A stretch of 64,000 bases of DNA from Urophycis tenuis (Eukaryota; Chordata; Actinopteri; Gadiformes; Phycidae). A program made the position numbers and the translations under genes. The notes below the pieces were generated by a model. It did not search any database. It worked only from the letters and a program-made list of their open reading frames with translations, and was not told the DNA's origin. The stretch's first letter is position 1; each line of letters starts with the position of its first letter. Positions 1 through 13,500 of the stretch are shown one piece after another. The DNA lies in assembly GCA_036785325.1 (NCBI GenBank), contig JAXIVH010000028.1, forward strand, positions 4,690,946 to 4,754,945, read 5' to 3'.

Positions 1-3000
1 TCAGCAGTAATACCTAACAGTGAGGTGTCTCACTGGGTCAGCAGTAATACCTAACAGTGAGGTGTCTCACTGGGTCAGCAGTAATACCTAACAGTGAGGC
101 GTCTCACTGGGTCAGCAGTAATACCTAACAGTGAGGTGTCTCACTGGGTCAGCAGTAATACCTAACAGTGAGGTGTCTCACTGGGTCAGCAGTAATACCT
201 AACAGTGAGGTCACTGGGTCAGCAGTAATACCTAACAGTGAGGTGTCTCACTGGGTCAGCAGTAATACCTAACAGTGAGGTGTCTCACTGGGTCAGCAGT
301 AATACCTAACAGTGAGGTGTCTCACTGGGTCAGCAGTAATACCTAACAGTGAGGTGTCTCACTGGGTCAGCAGTAATACCTAACAGTGAGGTCACTGGGT
401 CAGCAGTAATACCTAACAGTGAGGTGTCTCACTGGGTCAGCAGTAATACCTAACAGTGAGGTCACTGCGTCAGCAGTAATACCTAACAGTGAGGTGTCTC
501 ACTGGGTCAGCAGTAATACCTAACAGTGAGGTGTCTCACTGGGTCAGCAGTAATACCTAACAGTGAGGTGTCTCACTGGGTCAGCAGTAATACCTAACAG
601 TGAGGTGTCTCACTGGGTCAGCAGTAATACCTAACAGTGAGGCGTCTCACTGGGTCAGCAGTAATACCTAACAGTGAGGTGTCTCACTGGGTCAGCAGTA
701 ATACCTAACAGTGAGGTGTCTCACTGGGTCAGCAGTAATACCTAACAGTGAGGTGTCTCACTGGGCCAGCAGTAATACCTAACAGTGAGGTGTCTCACTG
801 GGTCAGCAGTAATACCTAACAGTGAGGTCACTGGGTCAGCAGTAATACCTAACAGTGAGGTCACTGGGTCAGCAGTAATACCTAACAGTGAGGCGTCTCA
901 CTGGGTCAGCAGTAATACCTAACAGTGAGGTGTCTCACTGGGTCAGCAGTAATACCTAACAGTGAGGCGTCTCACTGGGTCAGCAGTAATACCTAACAGT
1001 GAGGTGTCTCACTGGGTCAGCAGTAATACCTAACAGTGAGGTGTCTCACTGGGTCAGCAGTAATACCTAACAGTGAGGTGTCTCACTGGGTCAGCAGTAA
1101 TACCTAACAGTGAGGTCACTGGGTCAGCAGTAATACCTAACAGTGAGGTGTCTCACTGGGTCAGCAGTAATACCTAACAGTGAGGTCACTGGGTCAGCAG
1201 TAATACCTAACAGTGAGGTGTCTCACTGGGTCAGCAGTAATACCTAACAGTGAGGCATCTCACTGGGTCAGCAGTAATACCTAACAGTGAGGTGTCTCAC
1301 TGGGTCAGCAGTAATACCTAACAGTGAGGTGTCTCACTGGGTCAGCAGTAATACCTAACAGTGAGGTGTCTCACTGGGTCAGCAGTAATACCTAACAGTG
1401 AGGTCACTGGGTCAGCAGTAATACCTAACAGTGAGGTGTCTCACTGGGTCAGCAGTAATACCTAACAGTGAGGTCACTGCGTCAGCAGTAATACCTAACA
1501 GTGAGGTGTCTCACTGGGTCAGCAGTAATACCTAACAGTGAGGTGTCTCACTGGGTCAGCAGTAATACCTAACAGTGAGGTGTCTCACTGGGTCAGCAGT
1601 AATACCTAACAGTGAGGTGTCTCACTGGGTCAGCAGTAATACCTAACAGTGAGGCGTCTCACTGGGTCAGCAGTAATACCTAACAGTGAGGTGTCTCACT
1701 GGGTCAGCAGTAATACCTAACAGTGAGGTGTCTCACTGGGTCAGCAGTAATACCTAACAGTGAGGTGTCTCACTGGGCCAGCAGTAATACCTAACAGTGA
1801 GGTGTCTCACTGGGTCAGCAGTAATACCTAACAGTGAGGTCACTGGGTCAGCAGTAATACCTAACAGTGAGGTCACTGGGTCAGCAGTAATACCTAACAG
1901 TGAGGCGTCTCACTGGGTCAGCAGTAATACCTAACAGTGAGGTGTCTCACTGGGTCAGCAGTAATACCTAACAGTGAGGCGTCTCACTGGGTCAGCAGTA
2001 ATACCTAACAGTGAGGTGTCTCACTGGGTCAGCAGTAATACCTAACAGTGAGGTCACTGGGTCAGCAGTAATACCTAACAGTGAGGTGTCTCACTGGGTC
2101 AGCAGTAATACCTAACAGTGAGGTGTCTCACTGGGTCAGCAGTAATACCTAACAGTGAGGCGTCTCACTGGGTCAGCAGTAATACCTAACAGTGAGGTGT
2201 CTCACTGGGTCAGCAGTAATACCTAACAGTGAGGTGTCTCACTGGGTCAGCAGTAATACCTAACAGTGAGGCGTCTCACTGGGTCAGCAGTAATACCTAA
2301 CAGTGAGGTGTCTCACTGGGTCAGCAGTAATACCTAACAGTGAGGTGTCTCACTGGGTCAGCAGTAATACCTAACAGTGAGGTGTCTCACTGGGCCAGCA
2401 GTAATACCTAACAGTGAGGTGTCTCACTGGGTCAGCAGTAATACCTAACAGTGAGGTCACTGCGTCAGCAGTAATACCTAACAGTGAGGTGTCTCACTGG
2501 GTCAGCAGTAATACCTAACAGTGAGGTGTCTCACTGGGTCAGCAGTAATACCTAACAGTGAGGTGTCTCACTGGGTCAGCAGTAATACCTAACAGTGAGG
2601 TGTCTCACTGGGTCAGCAGTAATACCTAACAGTGAGGCGTCTCACTGGGTCAGCAGTAATACCTAACAGTGAGGTGTCTCACTGGGTCAGCAGTAATACC
2701 TAACAGTGAGGTGTCTCACTGGGTCAGCAGTAATACCTAACAGTGAGGTGTCTCACTGGGCCAGCAGTAATACCTAACAGTGAGGTGTCTCACTGGGTCA
2801 GCAGTAATACCTAACAGTGAGGTCACTGGGTCAGCAGTAATACCTAACAGTGAGGTCACTGGGTCAGCAGTAATACCTAACAGTGAGGCGTCTCACTGGG
2901 TCAGCAGTAATACCTAACAGTGAGGTGTCTCACTGGGTCAGCAGTAATACCTAACAGTGAGGCGTCTCACTGGGTCAGCAGTAATACCTAACAGTGAGGT

Positions 3001-6000
3001 GTCTCACTGGGTCAGCAGTAATACCTAACAGTGAGGTCACTGGGTCAGCAGTAATACCTAACAGTGAGGTGTCTCACTGGGTCAGCAGTAATACCTAACA
3101 GTGAGGTGTCTCACTGGGTCAGCAGTAATACCTAACAGTGAGGCGTCTCACTGGGTCAGCAGTAATACCTAACAGTGAGGTGTCTCACTGGGTCAGCAGT
3201 AATACCTAACAGTGAGGTGTCTCACTGGGTCAGCAGTAATACCTAACAGTGAGGCGTCTCACTGGGTCAGCAGTAATACCTAACAGTGAGGTGTCTCACT
3301 GGGTCAGCAGTAATACCTAACAGTGAGGTGTCTCACTGGGTCAGCAGTAATACCTAACAGTGAGGTGTCTCACTGGGCCAGCAGTAATACCTAACAGTGA
3401 GGTGTCTCACTGGGTCAGCAGTAATACCTAACAGTGAGGTCACTGGGTCAGCAGTAATACCTAACAGTGAGGTCACTGGGTCAGCAGTAATACCTAACAG
3501 TGAGGCGTCTCACTGGGTCAGCAGTAATACCTAACAGTGAGGTGTCTCACTGGGTCAGCAGTAATACCTAACAGTGAGGCGTCTCACTGGGTCAGCAGTA
3601 ATACCTAACAGTGAGGTGTCTCACTGGGTCAGCAGTAATACCTAACAGTGAGGCGTCTCACTGGGTCAGCAGTAATACCTAACAGTGAGGTCACTGGGTC
3701 AGCAGTAATACCTAACAGTGAGGTCACTGGGTCAGCAGTAATACCTAACAGTGAGGTGTCTCACTGGGTCAGCAGTAATACCTAACAGTGAGGTGTCTCA
3801 CTGGGTCAGCAGTAATACCTAACAGTGAGGTCACTGGGTCAGCAGTAATACCTAACAGTGAGGTGTCTCACTGGGTCAGCAGTAATACCTAACAGTGAGG
3901 CGTCTCACTGGGTCAGCAGTAATACCTAACAGTGAGGTGTCTCACTGGGTCAGCAGTAATACCTAACAGTGAGGTGTCTCACTGGGTCAGCAGTAATACC
4001 TAACAGTGAGGTCACTGGGTCAGCAGTAATACCTAACAGTGAGGTGTCTCACTGGGTCAGCAGTAATACCTAACAGTGAGGCGTCTCACTGGGTCAGCAG
4101 TAATACCTAACAGTGAGGCGTCTCACAGGGTCAGCAGTAATACCTAACAGTGAGGTGTCTCACTGGGTCAGCAGTAATACCTAACAGTGAGGCGTCTCAC
4201 AGGGTCAGCAGTAATACCTAACAGTGAGGTGTCTCACTGGGTCAGCAGTAATACCTAACAGTGAGGTGTCTCACTGGGTCAGCAGTAATACCTAACAGTG
4301 AGGTGTCTCACTGGGTCAGCAGTAATACCTAACAGTGAGGTCACTGGGTCAGCAGTAATACCTAACAGTGAGGTGTCTCACTGGGTCAGCAGTAATACCT
4401 AACAGTGAGGTCACTGGGTCAGCAGTAATACCTAACAGTGAGGTGTCTCACTGGGTCAGCAGTAATACCTAACAGTGAGGCATCTCACTGGGTCAGCAGT
4501 AATACCTAACAGTGAGGTGTCTCACTGGGTCAGCAGTAATACCTAACAGTGAGGTGTCTCACTGGGTCAGCAGTAATACCTAACAGTGAGGTGTCTCACT
4601 GGGTCAGCAGTAATACCTAACAGTGAGGTCACTGGGTCAGCAGTAATACCTAACAGTGAGGTGTCTCACTGGGTCAGCAGTAATACCTAACAGTGAGGTC
4701 ACTGGGTCAGCAGTAATACCTAACAGTGAGGTGTCTCACTGGGTCAGCAGTAATACCTAACAGTGAGGTGTCTCACTGGGTCAGCAGTAATACCTAACAG
4801 TGAGGTGTCTCACTGGGTCAGCAGTAATACCTAACAGTGAGGTGTCTCACTGGGTCAGCAGTAATACCTAACAGTGAGGCGTCTCACTGGGTCAGCAGTA
4901 ATACCTAACAGTGAGGTGTCTCACTGGGTCAGCAGTAATACCTAACAGTGAGGTGTCTCACTGGGTCAGCAGTAATACCTAACAGTGAGGTGTCTCACTG
5001 GGCCAGCAGTAATACCTAACAGTGAGGTGTCTCACTGGGTCAGCAGTAATACCTAACAGTGAGGTCACTGGGTCAGCAGTAATACCTAACAGTGAGGTCA
5101 CTGGGTCAGCAGTAATACCTAACAGTGAGGCGTCTCACTGGGTCAGCAGTAATACCTAACAGTGAGGTGTCTCACTGGGTCAGCAGTAATACCTAACAGT
5201 GAGGCGTCTCACTGGGTCAGCAGTAATACCTAACAGTGAGGTGTCTCACTGGGTCAGCAGTAATACCTAACAGTGAGGTCACTGGGTCAGCAGTAATACC
5301 TAACAGTGAGGCGTCTCACTGGGTCAGCAGTAATACCTAACAGTGAGGTGTCTCACTGGGTCAGCAGTAATACCTAACAGTGAGGTCACTGGGTCAGCAG
5401 TAATACCTAACAGTGAGGCGTCTCACTGGGTCAGCAGTAATACCTAACAGTGAGGTGTCTCACTGGGTCAGCAGTAATACCTAACAGTGAGGTGTCTCAC
5501 TGGGTCAGCAGTAATACCTAACAGTGAGGCGTCTCACTGGGCCAGCAGTAATACCTAACAGTGAGGTGTCTCACTGGGTCAGCAGTAATACCTAACAGTG
5601 AGGTGTCTCACTGGGTCAGCAGTAATACCTAACAGTGAGGTGTCTCACTGGGTCAGCAGTAATACCTAACAGTGAGGTGTCTCACTGGGTCAGCAGTAAT
5701 ACCTAACAGTGAGGTGTCTCACTGGGTCAGCAGTAATACCTAACAGTGAGGCGTCTCACTGGGTCAGCAGTAATACCTAACAGTGAGGTGTCTCACTGGG
5801 TCAGCAGTAATACCTAACAGTGAGGTCACTGGGTCAGCAGTAATACCTAACAGTGAGGTGTCTCACTGGGTCAGCAGTAATACCTAACAGTGAGGTGTCT
5901 CACTGGGTCAGCAGTAATACCTAACAGTGAGGTCACTGGGCCAGCAGTAATACCTAACAGTGAGGTGTCTCACTGGGTCAGCAGTAATACCTAACAGTGA

Positions 6001-6883
6001 GGTGTCTCACTGGGTCAGCAGTAATACCTAACAGTGAGGTGTCTCACTGGGTCAGCAGTAATACCTAACAGTGAGGTGTCTCACTGGGTCAGCAGTAATA
6101 CCTAACAGTGAGGTGTCTCACTGGGTCAGCAGTAATACCTAACAGTGAGGTGTCTCACTGGGTCAGCAGTAATACCTAACAGTGAGGTGTCTCACTGGGC
6201 CAGCAGTAATACCTAACAGTGAGGTCACTGGGTCAGCAGTAATACCTAACAGTGAGGTGTCTCACTGGGTCAGCAGTAATACCTAACAGTGAGGTCACTG
6301 GGTCAGCAGTAATACCTAACAGTGAGGTGTCTCACTGGGCCAGCAGTAATACCTAACAGTGAGGTGTCTCACTGGGTCAGCAGTAATACCTAACAGTGAG
6401 GTCACTGGGTCAGCAGTAATACCTAACAGTGAGGTGTCTCACTGGGTCAGCAGTAATACCTAACAGTGAGGTCACTGGGTCAGCAGTAATACCTAACAGT
6501 GAGGTGTCTCACTGGGCCAGCAGTAATACCTAACAGTGAGGTGTCTCACTGGGCCAGCAGTAATACCTAACAGTGAGGTGTCTCACTGGGTCAGCAGTAA
6601 TACCTAACAGTGAGGTCACTGGGTCAGCAGTAATACCTAACAGTGAGGTCACTGGGTCAGCAGTAATACCTAACAGTGAGGTGTCTCACTGGGTCAGCAG
6701 TAATACCTAACAGTGAGGTCACTGGGTCAGCAGTAATACCTAACAGTGAGGTGTCTCACTGGGTCAGCAGTAATACCTAACAGTGAGGTGTCTCACTGGG
6801 TCAGCAGTAATACCTAACAGTGAGGTGTCTCACTGGGTCAGCAGTAATACCTAACAGTGAGGTGTCTCACTGGGCCAGCAGTA
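1..6883. repeat. Satellite array, 37-bp and 33-bp monomers
   Basis: About 190 head-to-tail monomers run from the first base to 6883. The common unit is 37 bp and begins tcagcagtaatacctaacag. A second class is 33 bp and lacks four bases in the segment ggtgtctcac (reading ggtcac). Point variants (ggcgtct, ggcatct, gggccagc, ctgcgtcag, ctcacaggg) recur at regular distances, showing higher-order repeats. The array continues off the left edge, so its true length is unknown. It lies upstream of tetraspanin exons and may sit in one of that gene's introns. No conserved ORF is visible. Confidence 0.97.
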
Positions 6884-6974
6884 TGTTGGCGCTGGGCTGT
6901 CGGGTGTGCAGGGGCCCAGGGGGTGCTGGGGTCATGTGTGTCCTCATAACATTTCTTCAAGGTTGGCAGGTCTA

Positions 6975-7039
<65 letters not shown>
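6975..7039. repeat. (TG)n microsatellite
   Basis: About 32 uninterrupted TG units lie between the satellite and the first tetraspanin exon in the window. Confidence 0.97.
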
Positions 7040-7040
<1 letters not shown>

Positions 7041-7141
7041 TTACTTACAGTTGCCTAAACCTCCTATACTACACGGTGAGCAACACCCATAATATGATGG
7101 TATAAAAGACTGCTGTGTACCGGGGTCCAATCTCTTGGCAG

Positions 7142-8391
7142 CTACAGTGCTGTGGGGTCCAGGACTACCGTGATTGGCTGAAGACCCCCTGGTTCAACCA
7201 GAGTAGGAGGTTCCCTCAGAGCTGCTGTGACTCCTCCTTCTCCTCCTGCACCGGCAGCAGCAAAGCACCCTGGGAGCTGTATGTACAGGTGAACCTCTAC
7301 AGGGTAACCCTTTACAATAAGGCTACATTCATTAACAATGAATTAACTATGAATTCATATTTGTTAATAGCGTGATAAATATCACCCAATAGTTGATTAA
7401 CAGTAAACTAATGCTCTAGTGCTCATTTACTCATGGTTTTCATGTTTTGTTCATGTTAACATGGTAACTATACATTGTTTGCTATAATGTACAATCACAC
7501 ATGTGTTTGTCCGTCCATATCAGCACGTTTGGGATCAGAATCGGCCCTTTTCTTCCTTTCTTTCTTTCTCTTTCTTTCTTTCTCTTCTATTCCAAACTTC
7601 CAAACTCTATTCTTGACTATGACACTTTAGAATGTCTTTTGACTGTTTTAAATATATTTTGCACTATTCAATTTTCAACGCACTACCTCACTTTTTTTCA
7701 TACTTTTCTGTGTTTCTATGTTTTGTCTGTACAATGTCCGTTTGTCTGTTTGTTTGTCCATTTGTTCATTTTGCACTGCAGGTCTGAGAGGACTGCAAAT
7801 TCATCTGTGCCATATGCCTGCCATGTAGCACACTTGACAATAAAGATAGTGAATCTTGAATCTATTCATTAGTATTGATCAGGGTTCCCCCCTGCTGGTC
7901 CAGGGCTGTCAGGTGAAGCTGGTGGAGGCTGTAGGATTCCTGCTGAGTCTGCTCACGTGGGCCCTGCTGCCGTTGGTGCTGCTTGAGGTCAGGGGCAGCG
8001 TGTTTAATGGAGTTGTTATGACGACCGTACTTTTGAGGCTAAGTGATGTTCCTTCTGGGGCCTATGTTGTGTTATTTAAATAATGATGTGCTTAATATTA
8101 TGGATCAAATACGTTTTCTTAAACAAAAGACAATCAAGTCAACACATTAACTAACTATTAAATGTGATAGTCAGATGCAATCAATCTATTTAGATTTTAG
8201 ATGTAACCTTAGTAGTATATATATTATATATTATCGGATATATAAAAAGATATATTCCTGAGGTACCATCTTGTTTTGTTCTGATGCAGGTTGTGGGGGT
8301 CATCACAATGTCCCAAATGATGATGACCAACAAACTGTTGACTGATTACACCATTCTGCAAGAGCAGTCAAGCTGCATTATAACAGGATGA
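7142..8391 (+). CDS. Tetraspanin, 3' coding exons (partial)
   Basis: Three exons with correct splice sites and phase 0 junctions: 7142-7288, 7904-7987 and 8290-8391 (stop TGA 8389-8391). Together they encode about 110 residues. The first encodes most of the large extracellular loop, with the tetraspanin hallmark CCG followed by SCC and a further Cys. The second begins with the conserved GC of the loop end and enters a hydrophobic segment that is the fourth transmembrane helix. The third gives the short cytoplasmic tail ending CIITG. Tetraspanins organise membrane microdomains with integrins and other partners. The N-terminal exons (TM1-TM3) are not in the window and must lie left of, or beyond, the satellite. 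Which tetraspanin paralogue this is cannot be settled from these exons. Confidence 0.85.
7600..7863 (-). mobile_element. Dispersed repeat copy, probable LINE 3' end
   Basis: Lies in the tetraspanin intron. It is the reverse complement of the segment at 11408-11660. Both contain the same run of words (ttattgtcaa, gcaggcatat, cctctcagacctg) and end in a gattcaagattc-like terminus. The flanking 7295-7500 includes an ccctttacaataaggctac word seen in other fish repeats. No coding capacity is visible. Confidence 0.6.
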
Positions 8392-8400
8392 CTACATACC

Positions 8401-8402
8401 AT

Positions 8403-8480
<78 letters not shown>
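8401..8480. repeat. (CA)n microsatellite
   Basis: Forty CA units immediately after the tetraspanin stop. This is the CA tract of the minus-strand LINE end that follows. Confidence 0.97.
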
Positions 8481-8935
8481 TTGTCATAAGAAGGTGAAAC
8501 ATTTAATTGCTGCTAATACAGTAAGAAAGTCACCAGAACAAGTTACAAGCATTTCATTTGCTAGGTTAACCATTGCTAGTATTTCTGACTAAGTGCCAAA
8601 ATACAAAGAGTGATTAAAGTGCCAAGACATACAACAAATGCATGAAGGTAGGGTTATGCAGGGTTCAGGTGAACTCTGAACAAGTGGGTCTTGCAGGACA
8701 GTTGGTTGTCGAGTATTACGCCCAGGTTCCTTTCGGACGGTAAGGAACATACTGTGATGCCCTCGACCGAGACCAGCAGGTCCGTGTGAGGGCAGTCTTT
8801 CCCCGGTATGAAGAGAAGCTCAGTCTTTGCGAGATTGAGCTTGAGTTGATGCGCAGTTGTCCAAGAGCTGATGTCTGCCAAGCATTCTGAGATGTGTGTT
8901 GCAATCAGTGTCTGAGGGGGGGTTGGATGGCGAAA
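8481..8935 (-). mobile_element. L2-like LINE fragment, RT C-terminal part and 3' UTR
   Basis: The minus-strand frame at 8654-8925 reads a reverse-transcriptase thumb-like stretch (ISSWTTAHQLKLNLAKTE, then NLGVILDNQLS) and jumps directly to the usual C-terminal ending THLFRVHLNPA. The middle of the ORF end has therefore been deleted. The 3' UTR (tggcactttaatcactc and following) runs to the (CA)n tract at 8401-8480. It faces the plus-strand copy at 8938-9580. Confidence 0.75.
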
Positions 8936-8937
8936 TC

Positions 8938-9580
<643 letters not shown>

Positions 9581-9719
9581 GTGTTGTTATTTTGCTTACA
9601 GTGACGACATTGTATTTACTGAATTATATGTCGTTCTTTTTTATTTTAGTTTAGAGAATATACGAAAGTTACCTATATATTAATGTAAATGTAAATGTAT
9701 GCTCATTCTACTTCATTTG

Positions 9720-9922
9720 GCCGAAGAGGTGTGGCAAGTGAGTGGACGTGAGACGCAGGGTGGGCGTGACACATTGGGGTGGGCGTGGTAACGTGGGTCA
9801 CGTCGCGCCGTGGTGTTTTTCCTCAGCAGGGTACCGTTCTACTGTGTACTGAACGTCGTAGCCGCGGCAAACTGAACATTTGCAGTCCTACAAGGTCATA
9901 AAAACACCAGCCCCTAAATCCG
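9720..9922 (+). promoter_or_regulatory. elavl1: CpG-rich promoter and noncoding first exon of elavl1 (putative)
   Basis: The sequence changes abruptly from AT-rich repeat to CpG-rich DNA with repeated gggcgtg words. A clean splice donor (CG followed by gtgagt) lies at 9922/9923, with no long ORF before it, as expected for a 5' UTR exon. The first coding exon begins near 10515. No TATA box is obvious, which fits a CpG-island promoter. The transcription start cannot be placed by sequence alone. Confidence 0.5.
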
Positions 9923-10538
9923 GTGAGTACCCCAAACCACAACCGACACATGAAGCGCCGTTGAGTTGTGTCTGTGTTATGATTTCGTCGACCGCACGGC
10001 CAAATATCGGCCATGCTGCCTTCGGGGCCATTTTAGCAAATGGCTAACTTTAGCATCTCCCGAGTATTGGGGGCATTCGTTTATAGCCAATATACGTTTG
10101 TTTCGAGCCTCTGTATTGGCACAGTAAATATCAGCAGGATATTGGTTGCATTCACTTGTTTATTGGGATATATGTATTTTTATGGTGTAATGCGAGACTT
10201 TGCCGCGTGCTAGCTGTGGTAGGCCCGAATACCTCGTAGCCTAGCATGGCGGCTGACGAGGACACGCCCATCATAACATGCAGTATGCGCCTCATTTTGT
10301 GACGTACGAACCCTGAAACATGAATGAACCCTAAATTCCGTGCTGGGCACGTGTTGCGTTTTTTTGCACCGATTTGACCGCTGTGGTTTCACGTCAACGC
10401 ATTACAAATATGAACCTGTAAATGTAATAATGCCCATACATGCTTTGCTTGTGTTGGAGGGCGCCTGTGATTTTTCCCCCTCTTTGAACTAACTGGTGAA
10501 ATGTGTGTCTTTAGCCCCAGGAGCAGTGCGGTGTCTTA

Positions 10539-13500
10539 ATGGCAGTTCGAAGAGGACACATTAGGTACTTGAAAGTAAGTATGACTTTCCCGTATGTTTT
10601 GTTAGTTACATTGGGACAGGGCAGGGACATTTATCACTGTACAAGTCTAAGCGATCGCTGCTTACTTGAGGTCCAGAAACTCAACGCCTCCTCTCCGACT
10701 ACAAAACAAAGGATGGATGAGAAAGCCGTCCGACACCCCCATGCTTGTGTTCCATGGACTGCTTGTTGTGGGACACAGGACCCTCATTCATGGTGTCAGA
10801 CTCTGCTGCCCCACCGGAACAACCGGCCAGAGTCTTACAGGGCATGAATGGGCCCAGTGTCAGGTGGCCCATGGAGCTGGTGCCACGGACTGGGTCACGT
10901 TCCGGCCCGCATCTGCCCCCTGGGCATGACAGCCAGCTGTTGTGTTGATTAGGCCATCCTTAAAAGTATTTCTTTTTGCAGTAACAACCCAAAAAACAGG
11001 GTCGGTAGGTCTATATATTTATTTTTTTTAATTCAAAGTAAAAAAAAAAAAAAGGTACAATTTTGGTCATGGTGATTACGTAGGTATGAATTTAAACAAA
11101 TTTGCATATCAAAACGTCACTGACTGGGTCTTCAACCCGTAAAAGTTTAGTGGTCTCCATGACATCAGTCGACACGGTCACTTACTCGAGACTCGAGGGG
11201 AGAAGGGATGGTAAAGATCTGGGCACAGGTCTTCCAGAAATTTGTGTCCCGTTATAGAGGTGTCGAGATATTTCAATACATTTTTTTAATGTATTGCTAC
11301 GGTGCTTGAACCCGTATAACTTTGACCAGTGACCGCAAACATTTTCTTTACTGCAGCCGCAGCCATCATAACAGACAAGCACGAACCATTGATGAAGAAG
11401 CGAACGTCAAGATTCAAGATTCAAGTATCTTTATTGTCAAATGTGCTACATGGCAGGCATATAGCACAGATGAAATTGCAGTCCTCTCAGACCTGCGGTG
11501 CAAAATAAACAATGGACAAACAAACAGACAAACGGACACCATACAGACAAAAACACAGAAACACAGAAAAGTACGAAAAAGTGAGGTAGTGCGTTGAAAA
11601 ATTGAAAATTGAATAGTGCAAAAAGTAGTGCAAAATATATTTAAAACCGTCAAAGGACAATTTATTTTATTACTAACTTTATTGCCAAGTAAGCTTGCAC
11701 CTACGAGGAATCTGTCGTGGTGGTTCGTGCGCAACAGTCAACAATACAGTGAACAAACATGAAAACACCAACAATAGGCGATAAAAACAACAAGTGTTTT
11801 AAAGTGTATGGTGCAAGGAGTGCAAACCAATAGTGTAAACGTAATCCTAGATGACACCACAGGTTTTCATACAGAAGAAAGAACGTAGCCTACGTGTGTA
11901 TGTAGGCAATTTAGATTCACAATACTTACAATAACAACCTATTAATTATATTTTGGTATTTGCATTAGTTGTTTAAAGAGTTAAAAAAAAAGGTCAGTCT
12001 TAACGCAAGTTTACAACCCGCAAGTTGGTCAGACTAAAAGGGATAAAAAAAATATCTATATTTGGGTCGGTCCTAAATTGACAGGGTCGACAGGATACCT
12101 TATGGTATCAACCAAAAAACAACCTGTTGCTAACCCAACCTTTAGGGTGTTTGAGTCGGTAAGACGGCTCGATCGCCGGTCACCGCCTGCCGGCAGCCCT
12201 AAGCTGGTTGCAGTAACTCCTGCTGCTCCTTGAGGGCCTCTCTAGTCATGGAAGCCTCCTTTGGATAAAGACCGCAGACAATGGTGTTGTGACATTGAAC
12301 TGGTGTTGACATGACCTTCTAGTCAGATTTTCTATTGGGTGATTTATAATGCGACTACCTGCCTGTCTTTGGTAAATAAGTAGTTCTGAGAAGCTAATGT
12401 GCCTTGGCTAATGTAGTTCTAGTACTCTTATGCCCCTAAACATGAATGAATCACCTTTTCCAAAGGAGACTTTTAAAAGACTGTTTATTTGGTTAGTATC
12501 AGGAGGACACAGAGGTAGCTTCTCAGGCGTCACCTAACAGGGAGCCCGGCAATTTATTTGTCATCTGCTATATTAGTATTATAAATTTTACAACAGTTTT
12601 CTGACGTGTGTGTGTGTGTAGGAGGTGTATGACATGTCTAACGGCTATGAGGACCACATGGTGGGTGAAGAGGTGAAGGATGGTAAAACCAACCTGATAG
12701 TGAACTACCTGCCCCAGAGCATGAGTCAGGACGAGCTGCGCAGCCTCTTCAGCAGCATCGGCGAGGTGGAGTCCGCCAAGCTGGTGCGGGACAAAGTCGC
12801 AGGTACGCCACACTCCGCCCTTCACCTGTTGGTGTTACCGCTCCGCCCAGCTCCTAGTTTACCTGGGCTCCTAGCTCACAGCCTCCTAGTTTACCTGGGC
12901 TCCTAGCTACCTGGGCTCCTAGCTCACGCCCTACAGTGACATCACATGTGAAGTTGTCCACCCAGATGTGTGATCAGCCGGTAGAGGTGGGATTGGCCCA
13001 CCCTCTTTATGTATGTAGGGGCCCTCTATGTACAAACACTTCATTTTTACTTTCACTAGTCCAGGAACAATTCCAACTGTCTTTTGTTTGGTTTGCAACC
13101 GTTATGCAATGTTTGTTTGTTTGTTTTTTGGGGGTTTGACATTTCTTTGTCCAATATTCTATATTTTTATATATATATTTATATATATATATATATTTGA
13201 AGTTTTTTTTAACTATACAAAGTTTTTTTTGTTTTTGTTTTATTGTTTTCTTTTTTTTTCTCTAGGCCACAGTTTAGGGTACGGATTTGTTAACTTTCTT
13301 AACCCTAGTGATGCAGGCAGAGCTATCAGTACACTGAATGGACTAAGGCTACAGTCTAAAACTATCAAGGTAACGTGCCACAAGGTGTTCTCAAACTGTC
13401 ACCCAAAAGATCTCATGTCATTTAATTTCTTTCCTGGCTCCTGTGTTCCGTAGGCCTGTCTTGTATAACGTGTGCCCCCCCTATTACACAGTGTTTACAT

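Noticed and set aside
1..6883. CRISPR-like look of regularly repeated short units
   Set aside because: There are no unique spacers. The array is a contiguous tandem satellite in a vertebrate genome.
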